DNA of 64,000 nt from Elizabethkingia occulta (GTDB lineage: Bacteria; Bacteroidota; Bacteroidia; Flavobacteriales; Weeksellaceae). Positions 1 through 8,646 of this stretch are shown piece after piece (the first letter of the stretch is position 1; every line of letters starts with the position of its first letter). The notes under the pieces were generated by a model that was not told the origin of the DNA, did no database searches, and was given only the letters and a program-made list of their open reading frames with translations. Location of the stretch: the NCBI RefSeq assembly GCF_002023715.1, contig NZ_MAHX01000013.1, forward strand, positions 124,001 through 188,000. Reading direction: 5' to 3'. The translations under genes and the position numbers were made by a program.

Positions 1-933
1 ACTAATTTTTATGGAAATGAAGTTTTGGAAGGAAATGCATACGGAATGAAAAATACTCAGGAAGCAATTAGTATACGGAATCATGTGCTCATGACTTTTG
101 AACGTCTGATTATTGAAAGACAGAGAAGTGATGATGGTGACTGGAATCTGGTTATTGTAGGTGGAGGACCTACAGGAGCTGAGCTTGCAGGTGCTTTTGC
201 AGAAATGAAACGCGATGTACTGCCACGGGATTATCCTAAAATGAGCTTTAAAAATCTGAATATTATTCTTATTAATGCTACAGACAAGCCTCTGGCATCA
301 ATGAGTACGGAAGCACAGGATAAATCCGAAGAATATCTAAAGCAACTTGGAGTAATACTAATGAATAATACCCGGGTGGATGCTTATGATGGTGAAAATG
401 TTACCCTTCATGACGGAACTGTTATCCCATCTAACAATGTTATCTGGGCTGCTGGAGTTACCGGAAACATTATAGAAGGTATTTCGCAGGAGCATATTAT
501 GCGGAATCGTTATATCGTGGATGAATATAATAAAGTAAAAGGATACGATAATATATATGCTATCGGAGATATTGCCTATATGGAAACAGCAGAATATCCA
601 CAGGGACATGCACAGCTGGCCAGTGTGGCAATCGCTCAGGGAGAGCATCTTGGCAAAAATTTTTTAAAAACAGCTGCATGGGAACCTTTTAAATATAAAG
701 ATAAAGGCTCTATGGCAACAATAGGAAAACACAGAGCTGTAGTAGATCTCCGGAATTTTAAATTTCAGGGAAGACTGGCCTGGTATTTCTGGATGTTTCT
801 ACATCTTATGCTTATCCTGAGTGTAAGAAATAAAATTGCCATTTTTTATAACTGGGCGTGGGCTTATATAAATAAAGATTCGTCTTTAAGACTTATTATC
901 GTTCCGCACAAAAAGAATAATACTGAACAATGA
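1..933 (+). CDS. ndh: Type II NADH:quinone oxidoreductase (NDH-2), 5' end missing
   Basis: The reading frame is open from base 1, so the N-terminal FAD-binding part lies outside the window. What remains is a single-subunit membrane-associated NADH dehydrogenase that passes electrons from NADH to quinone without pumping protons. Visible features are the second dinucleotide-binding fold ([16 protein letters not shown]) and the C-terminal FAD motif [10 protein letters not shown]. After these comes a hydrophobic, aromatic-rich tail ([13 protein letters not shown]) typical of NDH-2 membrane anchoring. The first in-frame start-like codon, TTG at 25, is inside conserved sequence and is not the true start. 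The stop overlaps the trmD start by 4 bases (ATGA), so translational coupling is likely. Family assignment is firm; the exact subfamily is inferred. Confidence 0.9.
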   Translation, partial: TNFYGNEVLEGNAYGMKNTQEAISIRNHVLMTFERLIIERQRSDDGDWNLVIVGGGPTGAELAGAFAEMKRDVLPRDYPKMSFKNLNIILINATDKPLASMSTEAQDKSEEYLKQLGVILMNNTRVDAYDGENVTLHDGTVIPSNNVIWAAGVTGNIIEGISQEHIMRNRYIVDEYNKVKGYDNIYAIGDIAYMETAEYPQGHAQLASVAIAQGEHLGKNFLKTAAWEPFKYKDKGSMATIGKHRAVVDLRNFKFQGRLAWYFWMFLHLMLILSVRNKIAIFYNWAWAYINKDSSLRLIIVPHKKNNTEQ

Positions 934-1607
934 GAATTGATATAATATCTGTTTTACCAGAATTAATGGAGAGTCCTTTTAAGGCATCAATCCTTAAAAG
1001 AGCAATGCAGAAGGAAATAGCGGAAGTACATTTTCATCATTTGAGAGAATGGGGATTTGGTAAACACCGCCAAATAGATGATGAGCCTTATGGAGGAGGG
1101 GCCGGAATGGTTATGATGGTAGAACCTATAGATAACTGTATTTTATCATTAAAAGCAGAAAGAAACTATGACGAAGTTATTTATCTGACACCAGATGGTG
1201 AAACACTGAATCAGAAAATAGCCAATACACTTTCCATCCAGAAAAATCTTATTTTTCTGTGTGGACATTATAAAGGAATAGATCAGAGAGTAAGAGAGCT
1301 GCATGTAACCAAAGAAATTTCTATCGGTGATTATGTGCTTACAGGCGGTGAACTTGCTGCATGTGTACTTGCAGATTCTGTTATTCGTCTCATTCCAGGG
1401 GTACTAAATGACGAGCAGTCGGCACTTACTGACAGCTTTCAGGATGACTTACTCTCCCCGCCAATTTATACAAGACCAGAAGAGTATAAAGGATTAAAAG
1501 TTCCTGATATTTTGCTTAGTGGTCATGCCCAGGCTATAGAAGATTGGAGATATGATGAAGCGGTAAGAATTACACAGGAAAAAAGACCCGATTTATTAAA
1601 CAAGTAA
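930..1607 (+). CDS. trmD: tRNA (guanine(37)-N1)-methyltransferase TrmD
   Basis: This SPOUT-class methyltransferase makes m1G37 in tRNAs reading CNN codons, which prevents +1 frameshifting. The protein is 225 residues, the normal length. Family motifs are visible: [12 protein letters not shown] at the N-terminus, [12 protein letters not shown], the knotted SAM site around [12 protein letters not shown] and [16 protein letters not shown], and a C-terminal [10 protein letters not shown] segment. In many bacteria trmD sits with rpsP, rimM and rplS; here it instead follows an NADH dehydrogenase gene with a 4-base overlap and precedes a nuclease-family gene by 10 bases. It is probably one member of a five-gene operon running from before base 1 to deoC. 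Confidence 0.97.
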   Translation: MRIDIISVLPELMESPFKASILKRAMQKEIAEVHFHHLREWGFGKHRQIDDEPYGGGAGMVMMVEPIDNCILSLKAERNYDEVIYLTPDGETLNQKIANTLSIQKNLIFLCGHYKGIDQRVRELHVTKEISIGDYVLTGGELAACVLADSVIRLIPGVLNDEQSALTDSFQDDLLSPPIYTRPEEYKGLKVPDILLSGHAQAIEDWRYDEAVRITQEKRPDLLNK

Positions 1608-1617
1608 AAAGCATAAT

Positions 1618-2598
1618 TTGGAATTATCCTCTGCAGTTTCAGAACTGGTAATGTTTTACAATACTGAAAACTTTTTTTCTCCGCAGGAAGAGCGGTATCA
1701 TCGGAATTATATTCCCAAATCTGGTTTAAAAAACTGGAATGAAGAACGTTATCAGAATAAAATATTTAAATTTTCCAGAACTTTTGAATATATTCGTGAA
1801 GAAATTGGACAATTTCCAATGCTTATAGGTCTTGCGGAAGTCGAAAATGATAAAGTACTTCAGCATATAACAGAGCAGGAGATCTTTGAAGGGAAATACA
1901 ATTTTGTACATTATGATTCACTGGACGAGCGTGGTGTAGATACTGCACTATTATACGATAAAAGTAAACTTATACTGTTGCATTCTGAAGTCTATTCCGA
2001 AATATTTGATATTGAAGACGGACTGCCCAACACATTTGACACAACAAGGGATGTTCTGTATTGTCAGTTCCGGTATGGAGTTATAGAGCTTAATGTTTAT
2101 GTACTGCATTTACCTTCCAAACGGGAAAAAGATGTAAATGCACCAAAACGTAAAATTATTCTGGATAAACTGAAAAAAAAGATACAGAATAAACTCTCCC
2201 AGAACCCTCAGGAAAATATTCTGGTGATGGGAGATTTTAATGAAAATCCTGGTGATGCGAATGTTCAGAGCTTTATACATTCCAGTGAAGGAAATGAAAA
2301 AATATTAGTAAATTCTTTTGAAGAATTATATAATAAAAAAAAATATTCTACGTTTCATAGAAGCGAAGGCCTATTATTTGATCAAATAATTTTATCGCCT
2401 TCATTTTTTAACTTAGAAAGTGATGTTAAGTTTATAAACGCTCAAGTTTTTAACTCCGAACATCTTAAAGAAAGAAGCTATCAATATCGGGGTCGCCCAT
2501 TTAGGACATATGTAGGAACCCGTTATCTGGGAGGATATAGTGACCATTTTCCGGTGTTGGTAGCGCTAAAGTTGACAAAACAAATAGGAAATATATGA
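1618..2598 (+). CDS. Endonuclease/exonuclease/phosphatase family protein
   Basis: This is a Mg2+-dependent hydrolase of the DNase I-like fold, 326 residues if started at TTG 1618. Signature segments are present in order: FYNTENFF near the N-terminus, GLAEVEND with the metal-binding Glu, VLHLPSKR, the catalytic MGDFNENPGD, and GGYSDHFPVLVAL with the terminal catalytic SDH. The substrate cannot be told from sequence; bacterial relatives include nucleases and phosphoesterases. No signal peptide is obvious. The start is uncertain: an ATG at 1651 would remove 11 residues and still keep the first conserved segment. The stop overlaps the start of the Lrp-family gene (ATGA), indicating cotranscription. 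Confidence 0.85.
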   Translation: MELSSAVSELVMFYNTENFFSPQEERYHRNYIPKSGLKNWNEERYQNKIFKFSRTFEYIREEIGQFPMLIGLAEVENDKVLQHITEQEIFEGKYNFVHYDSLDERGVDTALLYDKSKLILLHSEVYSEIFDIEDGLPNTFDTTRDVLYCQFRYGVIELNVYVLHLPSKREKDVNAPKRKIILDKLKKKIQNKLSQNPQENILVMGDFNENPGDANVQSFIHSSEGNEKILVNSFEELYNKKKYSTFHRSEGLLFDQIILSPSFFNLESDVKFINAQVFNSEHLKERSYQYRGRPFRTYVGTRYLGGYSDHFPVLVALKLTKQIGNI

Positions 2599-3065
2599 AA
2601 AATCTAGCAAGCGCAGGATATCATCTTGATGCTATTGACAAGGAAATTATCTACTTATTGATGGATAATGCCAAAACTTCTTTGGCTCACATTTCATCTC
2701 ACGTTGGAATTTCCACAACAGCAGTACATCAGAGGATAAAAAAATTAGAACAGGCAGGTGTAATCGAAAATTCGATTTCTTTCCTGAATCCGAGAAAAGT
2801 AGGGTACAAAGTAACTTCTTATATGGGAGTATATCTTGATCAGCCTAGCCACTACAATGAAATTATCAAATCATTAGAACAAATTAATGAGGTTGTGGAA
2901 GCTCATTATACAACAGGAAACTATACTGTTTTCCTTAAAGTTCTTGCAAAAGACAATGACCATTTGATGGAGATCTTAAGCAAAATTCAAAAGCTTAAAG
3001 GTGTGATGAGAACTGAGACTTTCATATCTTTGGAGCAAAGTATTTCAAGACAGCTTAAAGTATAA
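2595..3065 (+). CDS. Lrp/AsnC family transcriptional regulator
   Basis: This 156-residue protein has the two-domain Lrp plan. An N-terminal helix-turn-helix begins LDAIDKEIIYLLMDNAKTS, with the recognition region around GISTTAVHQRIKKLEQAG. A C-terminal RAM effector-binding domain follows (AHYTTGNYTVFLKVLAKD). Such regulators bind DNA as dimers or octamers and usually respond to amino acids. It overlaps the preceding gene by 4 bases and lies 7 bases before deoC, so it is in the same transcript. Its targets are unknown. The call to family level is firm. Confidence 0.93.
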   Translation: MKNLASAGYHLDAIDKEIIYLLMDNAKTSLAHISSHVGISTTAVHQRIKKLEQAGVIENSISFLNPRKVGYKVTSYMGVYLDQPSHYNEIIKSLEQINEVVEAHYTTGNYTVFLKVLAKDNDHLMEILSKIQKLKGVMRTETFISLEQSISRQLKV

Positions 3066-3072
3066 TAACGTA

Positions 3073-3816
3073 ATGAAGAGCATAAAAGATTATTTAGATT
3101 CCACTTATCTTAAAACACCTCAACAATCTGGTCTTACAGAAGAGCAAACACGTGAAACTGTACATAACCTTACACAAGAAGCTATAGATCATAAGCTTTT
3201 TGCAGTAATGATTCGCCCTGAATATGTGAAAGAAACAAAAGAGTTCCTTCAGCAGCAGGCAGCATCTGTGGTAGTAGGAACTGTTATTGGTTTTCATGAA
3301 GGTACAGCATCGGTTGAGGAAAAAGTAGCGGAAGCCCAAAAGGCAATTGAAGACGGGGTAGATGAGCTGGATTTTGTAATCAATTATGAAGCTTACAAAA
3401 ACGGAAATATTGATTTGGTACAGGAGGAAGTAATTACTTGCACCAGATTAGCATTAGAAAATGGTAAAATCGCAAAATGGATTATAGAAATTGCTGCATT
3501 AAGCAATGATCAGATTGCAGATATTACTAAAAAAATTGCTACATGGACAGAGGAAAACTTCTCTGAAAATGCAGATAAAGTTTTTGTGAAATCCTCTACA
3601 GGTTTCTATAAGACCGAAGACGGAAAGCCTAATGGTGCAACTGTAGAAGGTATCAGGATAATGTTGGAAAATGCAGGGAGATTGCCAGTGAAAGCTGCCG
3701 GTGGAGTGAGAACTCCGGAGGAAGCAGAGAAAATGGTAGAGATGGGGGTTCAGCGAATAGGAACATCTTCAGCTTTAGCATTAATCGGAGAAAATACTTC
3801 GAAAGGAGATTATTAG
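3073..3816 (+). CDS. deoC: Deoxyribose-phosphate aldolase
   Basis: DeoC cleaves 2-deoxyribose 5-phosphate to glyceraldehyde 3-phosphate and acetaldehyde in deoxynucleoside catabolism. The 247-residue protein shows the class I aldolase features: DELDFVINYEA with the proton-relay Asp, VFVKSSTGF with the Schiff-base Lys, and VKAAGGVRTPEEA with the second active-site Lys. It is the last gene of the ndh-trmD operon and ends just before a strong hairpin terminator shared with the convergent gene. No other deo genes are in the window. Confidence 0.96.
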   Translation: MKSIKDYLDSTYLKTPQQSGLTEEQTRETVHNLTQEAIDHKLFAVMIRPEYVKETKEFLQQQAASVVVGTVIGFHEGTASVEEKVAEAQKAIEDGVDELDFVINYEAYKNGNIDLVQEEVITCTRLALENGKIAKWIIEIAALSNDQIADITKKIATWTEENFSENADKVFVKSSTGFYKTEDGKPNGATVEGIRIMLENAGRLPVKAAGGVRTPEEAEKMVEMGVQRIGTSSALALIGENTSKGDY

Positions 3817-3831
3817 TATCCGTAAAGAATA

Positions 3832-3860
3832 AAAAAGCCGCTTCATAGAAGCGGCTTTTT
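3832..3860. terminator. Bidirectional intrinsic terminator after deoC
   Basis: A perfect 13-bp stem runs from AAAAAGCCGCTTC (3832-3844) to its complement (3848-3860) with a 3-nt loop. A-runs and T-runs flank it on both sides, so it can end transcription of deoC and of the convergent small gene. Confidence 0.9.
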
Positions 3861-4219
3861 TATTCTTTCACCAGCTGAATTACCTGATCAATATTGTTGC
3901 TTAGCGTATACTTTATAAGATACTTTCCTGGCTTCAGTTGCTCTGTTGGTAATTTTACCATATTCAGATTAATATCCTTTAGTTCTATCACTGGTTTACC
4001 TATTATAGCATATATGGTAACTGATTTTAACTTTGAATGAGAATCTTCGATCTGTAAATTTAATTCATGATTGCCTGTGGGGATAAGATTAACAGGAACA
4101 CTTCTTTTTGAAGAATCACTTAGTGATGATGACTGTTGTTGCTCAGGATCACTATATGCCAGGTGTGGCACAAAGGATAAAACGGCAAACAAAAATAAAT
4201 AAAATAAAAATGCTCTCAA
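3860..4219 (-). CDS. Small exported protein with a T9SS type A sorting domain-like C-terminus
   Basis: The 119-residue protein starts with a clear signal peptide (about residues 1-23, hydrophobic FYLFLFAVLSFV). A polar Gln/Ser-rich stretch follows. Residues about 44-119 then read like a type IX secretion C-terminal domain: VTIYAIIGKPVIEL corresponds to the vxIYNxxGqxV motif, LPTEQLKPGKYLIKY to the idlsxLxxGxYll motif, and the chain ends IQLVKE, like the usual kiik ending. There is no room for a separate cargo domain. The role is unknown; it may be a vestigial or minimal T9SS substrate. It is divergent from hemB. The T9SS resemblance is by eye. Confidence 0.65.
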   Translation of the reverse strand: MRAFLFYLFLFAVLSFVPHLAYSDPEQQQSSSLSDSSKRSVPVNLIPTGNHELNLQIEDSHSKLKSVTIYAIIGKPVIELKDINLNMVKLPTEQLKPGKYLIKYTLSNNIDQVIQLVKE

Positions 4220-4291
4220 ATGTCATGTTTAATTATAACGAAATTAGAAAAAACAAATCATAAAATAATAGGTTTACGGCTTCGGTATAGT

Positions 4292-4299
4292 TAAATTTG
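4292..4299 (+). promoter_or_regulatory. Candidate -7 promoter box for hemB
   Basis: TAAATTTG matches the Bacteroidetes -7 consensus TAnnTTTG and lies 24 nt before the hemB ATG. No convincing TTG -33 element is seen at the expected distance. Confidence 0.45.
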
Positions 4300-4323
4300 T
4301 ATTAAATTTTAAATAATTCATTC

Positions 4324-5313
4324 ATGAATTTTAATAGAAACAGAAGACTGCGTACAAGTCAGTCTGTTAGAGATTTAGTGCGTGAAACTACACTAACTAC
4401 AAACGATTTTGTACTTCCTATTTTTGTAATGGAAGGTAGCGGAAAGAAAGAACCTATAGCTTCTATGCCTGGTGTGTTCAGGCACTCTTTAGACCTTTTA
4501 AAAGAAGAGATAAAAGATCTTTATAAGCATGGTATAAAAGCGGTTAATGTTTACGTTAAAGTAAGCGATAACCTTAAAGATAATACAGGAAAAGAATCGT
4601 GGAATCCGAATGGGTTAATGCAGGCTGCTATTAAACTTATTAAAGATACTGAGCCTAACATGATTGTTATGCCGGATGTTGCTCTGGATCCATATTCAGT
4701 TTATGGTCACGACGGAATTATAGAAAGAGGAGAGGTTATTAATGATGCTACGGTAGATGCGTTAGTAAGAATGAGTCTTTCTCATGCTGAAGCAGGTGCT
4801 GATTTTGTAGCTCCGTCCGATATGATGGATGGGCGCACTTTTGCAATACGTCAGGCTTTTGAAGAAAATGGATTTACTAATGTAGGTATTATCTCTTACG
4901 CTGCTAAATATGCAAGTGCTTTTTACGGACCGTTTAGAAGTGCTTTGGATAGCGCACCTGTAGATAATCAGGAAATTCCGAAGGATAAGAAAACTTATCA
5001 GATGGATTTTGCAAACTCTCGTGAGGCTATCCGTGAGGTTTTGGATGATGTGGATGAAGGTGCTGATATTATTATGATCAAGCCGGGAATGCCAAATCTG
5101 GATATTGTAGCAAAAGTAAGAGAGATTATTACTCAGCCAATTGCTGTATATCAGGTGAGTGGAGAGTATGCGATGTTAAAAGCTGCTTCTCAGAACGGAT
5201 GGTTAGATAATGATAAAGTTATTTTGGAAAGTTTACACAGCATTAAGAGAGCTGGAGCAGATTTAATCTTCACATATTTTGCTAAAGAGGCTTCACTGCT
5301 TTTGAATAAATAG
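4324..5313 (+). CDS. hemB: Delta-aminolevulinic acid dehydratase (porphobilinogen synthase)
   Basis: HemB condenses two 5-aminolevulinate molecules to porphobilinogen in haem synthesis. The 329-residue protein has the active-site lysine segments YAAKYASAFYGPFR and IIMIKPGMPNLDI, and YQVSGEYAM. The metal-binding loop reads DVALDPYSVYGHDG, with Asp and Ala where zinc-dependent enzymes carry cysteines, so this is the zinc-independent, Mg2+-type class by family knowledge. It is a single-gene unit between its own -7 box and a terminator. hemL, acting one step earlier, is at 61048-62322. Confidence 0.97.
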   Translation: MNFNRNRRLRTSQSVRDLVRETTLTTNDFVLPIFVMEGSGKKEPIASMPGVFRHSLDLLKEEIKDLYKHGIKAVNVYVKVSDNLKDNTGKESWNPNGLMQAAIKLIKDTEPNMIVMPDVALDPYSVYGHDGIIERGEVINDATVDALVRMSLSHAEAGADFVAPSDMMDGRTFAIRQAFEENGFTNVGIISYAAKYASAFYGPFRSALDSAPVDNQEIPKDKKTYQMDFANSREAIREVLDDVDEGADIIMIKPGMPNLDIVAKVREIITQPIAVYQVSGEYAMLKAASQNGWLDNDKVILESLHSIKRAGADLIFTYFAKEASLLLNK

Positions 5314-5331
5314 ATCTGAGATTTTAAGATA

Positions 5332-5363
5332 AAAAAAGCTGTTTCATCCGAAACAGCTTTTTG
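5332..5363. terminator. Terminator between hemB and murB
   Basis: AAAGCTGTTT (5335-5344) pairs perfectly with AAACAGCTTT (5351-5360) around a 6-nt loop, with A-rich and T-rich flanks. It serves the convergent hemB and murB operons. Confidence 0.88.
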
Positions 5364-5364
5364 T

Positions 5365-6384
5365 TTATAGGATGTTAACCTCTCTTTCTAGTTCTATTCC
5401 GAATTTTTCCTTTACGGAATTAATAATCTGTGATGAAAAATCGAATACTTCTTTTCCTGTAGCATTCCCTGTAGCATTAATAATAACCAAAGCCTGTAGC
5501 GAATGGCAGCCAACATTCTTAATTATTTTACCTTTCCAGCCGCATTGTTCAATTAACCAGCCAGCAGGTACCTTTACTTCATCTCCGTTAGGATAGTTAG
5601 GGATATTTTCAAATATTATTTTCAGACTGTTGAATTGTTCAGCCGGGATAACCGGGTTTTTGAAAAAACTTCCCGCATTTCCTGTTATAGCAGGATCCGG
5701 AAGCTTGCTCTGTCTTATAGCAATTACGGCATCCGAAATATCTTTTATAGTAATTGTAGTGATGTTATTCTTATCCAGTTCCTGCTGAATAGCTCCATAA
5801 GTTGCAGAAATTTTGTGTTCGCGGGTTGTAAGAAGGAAACTTACCTCCAGAATAATATAACGTCCTTTTGCCGTGCTTTTAAAAATAGAGTCGCGGTAAC
5901 CAAAATGGCAGTCTTTCAGATTTAGTGTTTTTACGCTAAAATCTTCAGTGTCCAAAACTTTACAGGAATGGAAAGTATCTTTTATTTCAGTACCATAAGC
6001 ACCGATATTCTGAATAGGTGATGTGCCTACATTACCCGGGATCAGGGAAAGATTCTCCAGCCCACCATAATTTTTAGAAATACAATGGAGAACAAACTGA
6101 TGCCAGTTTTCACCTGCCTTTGCTGTAACCAGAATATGGTTTTCATCAGCTTTTTCTTCTGTAATTCCTTTCAGGCGCAAAGCAATGATCAGACCTTCAT
6201 AATCCTTAGTTAAAAGCATATTACTTCCACCTCCGAGGATCAGATAGGGCATGTTTTTCTCTTTTGAAAAATGAAGCGCTTCTTTTAATTCTTCAATGCT
6301 ATGTACTTCAATGAAAAATAAAGCTTCGGCTTCAACCTGAAATGTGTTGTATTGTTTTAATGAAAAGTTTTCCTGTAACTGCAT
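5365..6384 (-). CDS. murB: UDP-N-acetylenolpyruvoylglucosamine reductase
   Basis: MurB reduces UDP-GlcNAc-enolpyruvate to UDP-MurNAc with NADPH and FAD, the second committed step of peptidoglycan synthesis. The protein has 339 residues, close to the E. coli (type I) length. FAD-binding motifs are seen at LGGGSNMLLT and in SPIQNIGAYGTEIKD. Catalytic regions are GYRDSIFK, GNAGSFFKNP with the catalytic Ser, and the C-terminal LEREVNIL with the catalytic Glu. Its ATG overlaps the stop of the upstream lipoprotein gene by one base (TAATG), so the two are translated together. Confidence 0.97.
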   Translation of the reverse strand: MQLQENFSLKQYNTFQVEAEALFFIEVHSIEELKEALHFSKEKNMPYLILGGGSNMLLTKDYEGLIIALRLKGITEEKADENHILVTAKAGENWHQFVLHCISKNYGGLENLSLIPGNVGTSPIQNIGAYGTEIKDTFHSCKVLDTEDFSVKTLNLKDCHFGYRDSIFKSTAKGRYIILEVSFLLTTREHKISATYGAIQQELDKNNITTITIKDISDAVIAIRQSKLPDPAITGNAGSFFKNPVIPAEQFNSLKIIFENIPNYPNGDEVKVPAGWLIEQCGWKGKIIKNVGCHSLQALVIINATGNATGKEVFDFSSQIINSVKEKFGIELEREVNIL

Positions 6385-6863
6385 TATTTTTTTTGGATTA
6401 ATTCCTCTAGCTGCGAATATACTACTTCCAGAGATTTGTAATTATCTGTGTCCTTTTTTCCATTAATAACACGATAAGTACGGGTGGAAGTTTTTATTTC
6501 CCATATGTCATCTATTCCGTCAAAAGGCTGATAACTTGGACCGTTTTTAATTTTTGATACTGAGGATAGATCAATTTCCGAAATTAGTTTATTCCATTCT
6601 GAGGGTGTAATTGCTCTTTTGTGAGATTTATTCAGATGGTCATTATCAGCTTGTCTCTGTATAGATGAAACAGAATCTTTATTTACCCGGATATTTCTGA
6701 AATAGCCTAAATTACCACCTTCAGTTGTAACATTTATAGATTCTATTTTCTCAGAAGGGATTGCTATATTTTTTGAAGTTTTTTCTTCCTTACATGAAAA
6801 AAATATCAGCAATAATGCCGTTAATAATATGGTTTTCCATTTATAAAGCCTTATTGCTGACAT
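6384..6863 (-). CDS. Uncharacterised lipoprotein
   Basis: The 159-residue protein has an N-terminal hydrophobic segment ending in a lipobox-like LLIFFSC. The lipidated Cys is followed by KEEK, which resembles the K-(D/E)2 lipoprotein export signal described in Capnocytophaga, so the protein may be surface exposed (inference). The rest is soluble and alternates beta-rich and charged segments (DIWEIKTSTRTYRVINGKK near the C-terminus). I do not recognise a domain. It lies 18 bases downstream of an aminotransferase gene and overlaps murB by one base, so it is cotranscribed with both. Confidence 0.75.
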   Translation of the reverse strand: MSAIRLYKWKTILLTALLLIFFSCKEEKTSKNIAIPSEKIESINVTTEGGNLGYFRNIRVNKDSVSSIQRQADNDHLNKSHKRAITPSEWNKLISEIDLSSVSKIKNGPSYQPFDGIDDIWEIKTSTRTYRVINGKKDTDNYKSLEVVYSQLEELIQKK

Positions 6864-6881
6864 CTTAAAGTTTTATTTAAA

Positions 6882-8075
6882 TTAGTCTTTGTAAACCTGA
6901 AGAGCATTTCTAAGAACCTCAACAGATTTTCTAAGATCTTCTTCTTTTAGCACGTATGCCATTCTTACCTGCTTTTTACCTAATGCAGGATCAGAATAGA
7001 ATCCTCCGGCAGGAGCAACCATAATGGTTTCACCATTGAAGTTATAAGATTCCAGTAACCATTGTGCAAAATCGTCAGTATCCTTCACTGGAAGTTCCAC
7101 CATACAATAGAAAGCTCCTTTAGGGTTAGGACAGATAACACCAGGGATACTGTTTAACAAATCAACTAAAAGGTTTCTACGTTTTGTGTATTCTTCACGA
7201 ACTGAACGGATATATGCATCGTCATCAACGTGTGCAGCAGCAGCAATAATCTGACCGATAAGCACCGGGCTAAGCCTTGCCTGTGCAAATTTCATTGCCG
7301 CATCTAAAATCTTTTGTGAACGGGTAACCATGAAACCAATTCTTACACCACACATGCTGTAACGCTTGGATTCCGAATCGATAACGATACAGTTGTCTGC
7401 AAGTTCAGGGAAAGCAAGCATAGATATCTGGCTTTTTCCGTCGTATACATATTCACGATAAACTTCATCGGAGATAACTACAATATCATGTTTTAATGCA
7501 ATTTCAGCAAGTTTAGCAAGCTCTTCTCTTGTATAGAGATATCCGGTAGGGTTACCAGGGTTACATATAAGAATAGCTTTGGTTTTATCAGTAATTTTCT
7601 TTTCAAATTCTTCAATAGGAGGCAATGCAAAACCTGTATCGATAGATGATGGGATAGATTTTACCACTACTCCTAATGCATTGGAAAATCCGTTATAATT
7701 TGCGTAATAAGGTTCAGGTACAATAATCTCATCATCCTGATCACAAAGTACTGAAATTGCAAAATTTAACGCTTCGGATCCACCATTGGTAACAATAAAG
7801 TTTTTAGGTGTAATGTCTGCAAAACCGATTTTATTATAATATTTTGCTAATTGTTCACGGTATTCAATATTTCCTTCGGAAAGAGAATATTCCAGAACTC
7901 TTAAATGAATATCTTTTAGAGCATCCAGCGCAGATTGAGGCGTTTCAATATCCGGTTGTCCAATATTAAGGTGATAAACTTTTATTCCTTTTTGCTTGGC
8001 CGCAATAGAGAAAGGAACTAATTTTCTGATTGGTGAAGCCGGCATATGTTCGGCTCTGTTCGATATTTTTGGCAT
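6882..8075 (-). CDS. Class I/II PLP-dependent aminotransferase (aspartate-type)
   Basis: This 397-residue fold-type I aminotransferase shows the class I landmarks: YHLNIGQPDIETP, VTNGGSEALNFAI, ICNPGNPTGYLYT, VISDEVYREYVYDG and the PLP lysine in SESKRYSMCGVRIGF. A C-terminal substrate-carboxylate Arg region follows (QVRMAYVLKEEDL). It probably transfers amino groups between aspartate or other amino acids and 2-oxoglutarate, but exact specificity cannot be read from sequence. It is the first gene of the unit running on to the lipoprotein gene and murB. Confidence 0.9.
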   Translation of the reverse strand: MPKISNRAEHMPASPIRKLVPFSIAAKQKGIKVYHLNIGQPDIETPQSALDALKDIHLRVLEYSLSEGNIEYREQLAKYYNKIGFADITPKNFIVTNGGSEALNFAISVLCDQDDEIIVPEPYYANYNGFSNALGVVVKSIPSSIDTGFALPPIEEFEKKITDKTKAILICNPGNPTGYLYTREELAKLAEIALKHDIVVISDEVYREYVYDGKSQISMLAFPELADNCIVIDSESKRYSMCGVRIGFMVTRSQKILDAAMKFAQARLSPVLIGQIIAAAAHVDDDAYIRSVREEYTKRRNLLVDLLNSIPGVICPNPKGAFYCMVELPVKDTDDFAQWLLESYNFNGETIMVAPAGGFYSDPALGKKQVRMAYVLKEEDLRKSVEVLRNALQVYKD

Positions 8076-8099
8076 TTCTAAGATTTATTTTTCGAGTAA

Positions 8100-8107
8100 C
8101 AAATTTA
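8100..8107 (-). promoter_or_regulatory. -7 promoter box for the aminotransferase-murB unit
   Basis: On the minus strand this reads TAAATTTG, a TAnnTTTG match, ending 24 nt before the aminotransferase ATG. Confidence 0.5.
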
Positions 8108-8146
8108 CTAAATTTTAGAGGAAAAACTTTTCATTGTTCAACGAAA

Positions 8147-8154
8147 TAAATTTG
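8147..8154 (+). promoter_or_regulatory. -7 promoter box for the DUF1801 gene
   Basis: TAAATTTG matches TAnnTTTG and ends 20 nt before the ATG at 8175. The nearest TTG (8134-8136) is too close to be a normal -33 element. Confidence 0.45.
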
Positions 8155-8174
8155 TTTATTTTTAAGAAAAATAA

Positions 8175-8627
8175 ATGATGATGAGTAACCTGATACAAAC
8201 ATATCTGGAAAAAGTCCCTGATGAGAGAAAAATAGCTTTTCATAAATTGTTCAATGCAATTCATGATAATCTGCCTAAGGGGTTTGAGTTAACTGAAGCT
8301 TACGGAATGCTTACATGGGTTGTGCCTTTGTCTAAATATCCTGCAGGTTACCATTGTGCTCCCGGTACCCCGCTCCCTTTTTTGAGCCTGGCCAGTCAGA
8401 AAAATTTTCTGGCATTTTATCATATGGGTATATATGCCGATAAAGACCTGTTGGAATGGTTTCAGGAAAGTTATACTCAACATGCAAAATATAAACTGGA
8501 TATGGGGAAAAGTTGTGTTCGGTTCAAAAAAATGGATGATATTCCCTATGACATAATTGCTGAATTGAGCGCTAAAATATCACCGGAAATATGGATTGAA
8601 AAATATGAAACTGTTTTTAAAAAATAA
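8175..8627 (+). CDS. DUF1801 domain-containing protein
   Basis: This 150-residue cytosolic protein resembles the DUF1801/YdhG-like family. It has an N-terminal YLEKVPDERKIAFHKLFNAI segment, the central TEAYGMLTWVVPLSKYP and LASQKNFLAFYHMGIY, and a C-terminal GKSCVRFKKMDDIPYDIIA. Members are small alpha/beta proteins related to the iron-chaperone frataxin-like fold, with no settled function. It is followed 19 bases later by lemA, so cotranscription is possible. An in-frame second ATG (8178) and third (8181) are alternative starts. Confidence 0.8.
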   Translation: MMMSNLIQTYLEKVPDERKIAFHKLFNAIHDNLPKGFELTEAYGMLTWVVPLSKYPAGYHCAPGTPLPFLSLASQKNFLAFYHMGIYADKDLLEWFQESYTQHAKYKLDMGKSCVRFKKMDDIPYDIIAELSAKISPEIWIEKYETVFKK

Positions 8628-8646
8628 TTAAACTAAAAATAATCTT

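Noticed and set aside
8134-8136. TTG at 8134 as a -33 element for the DUF1801 gene
   Set aside because: Only 10 nt separate it from the -7 box, while 17-23 are expected.
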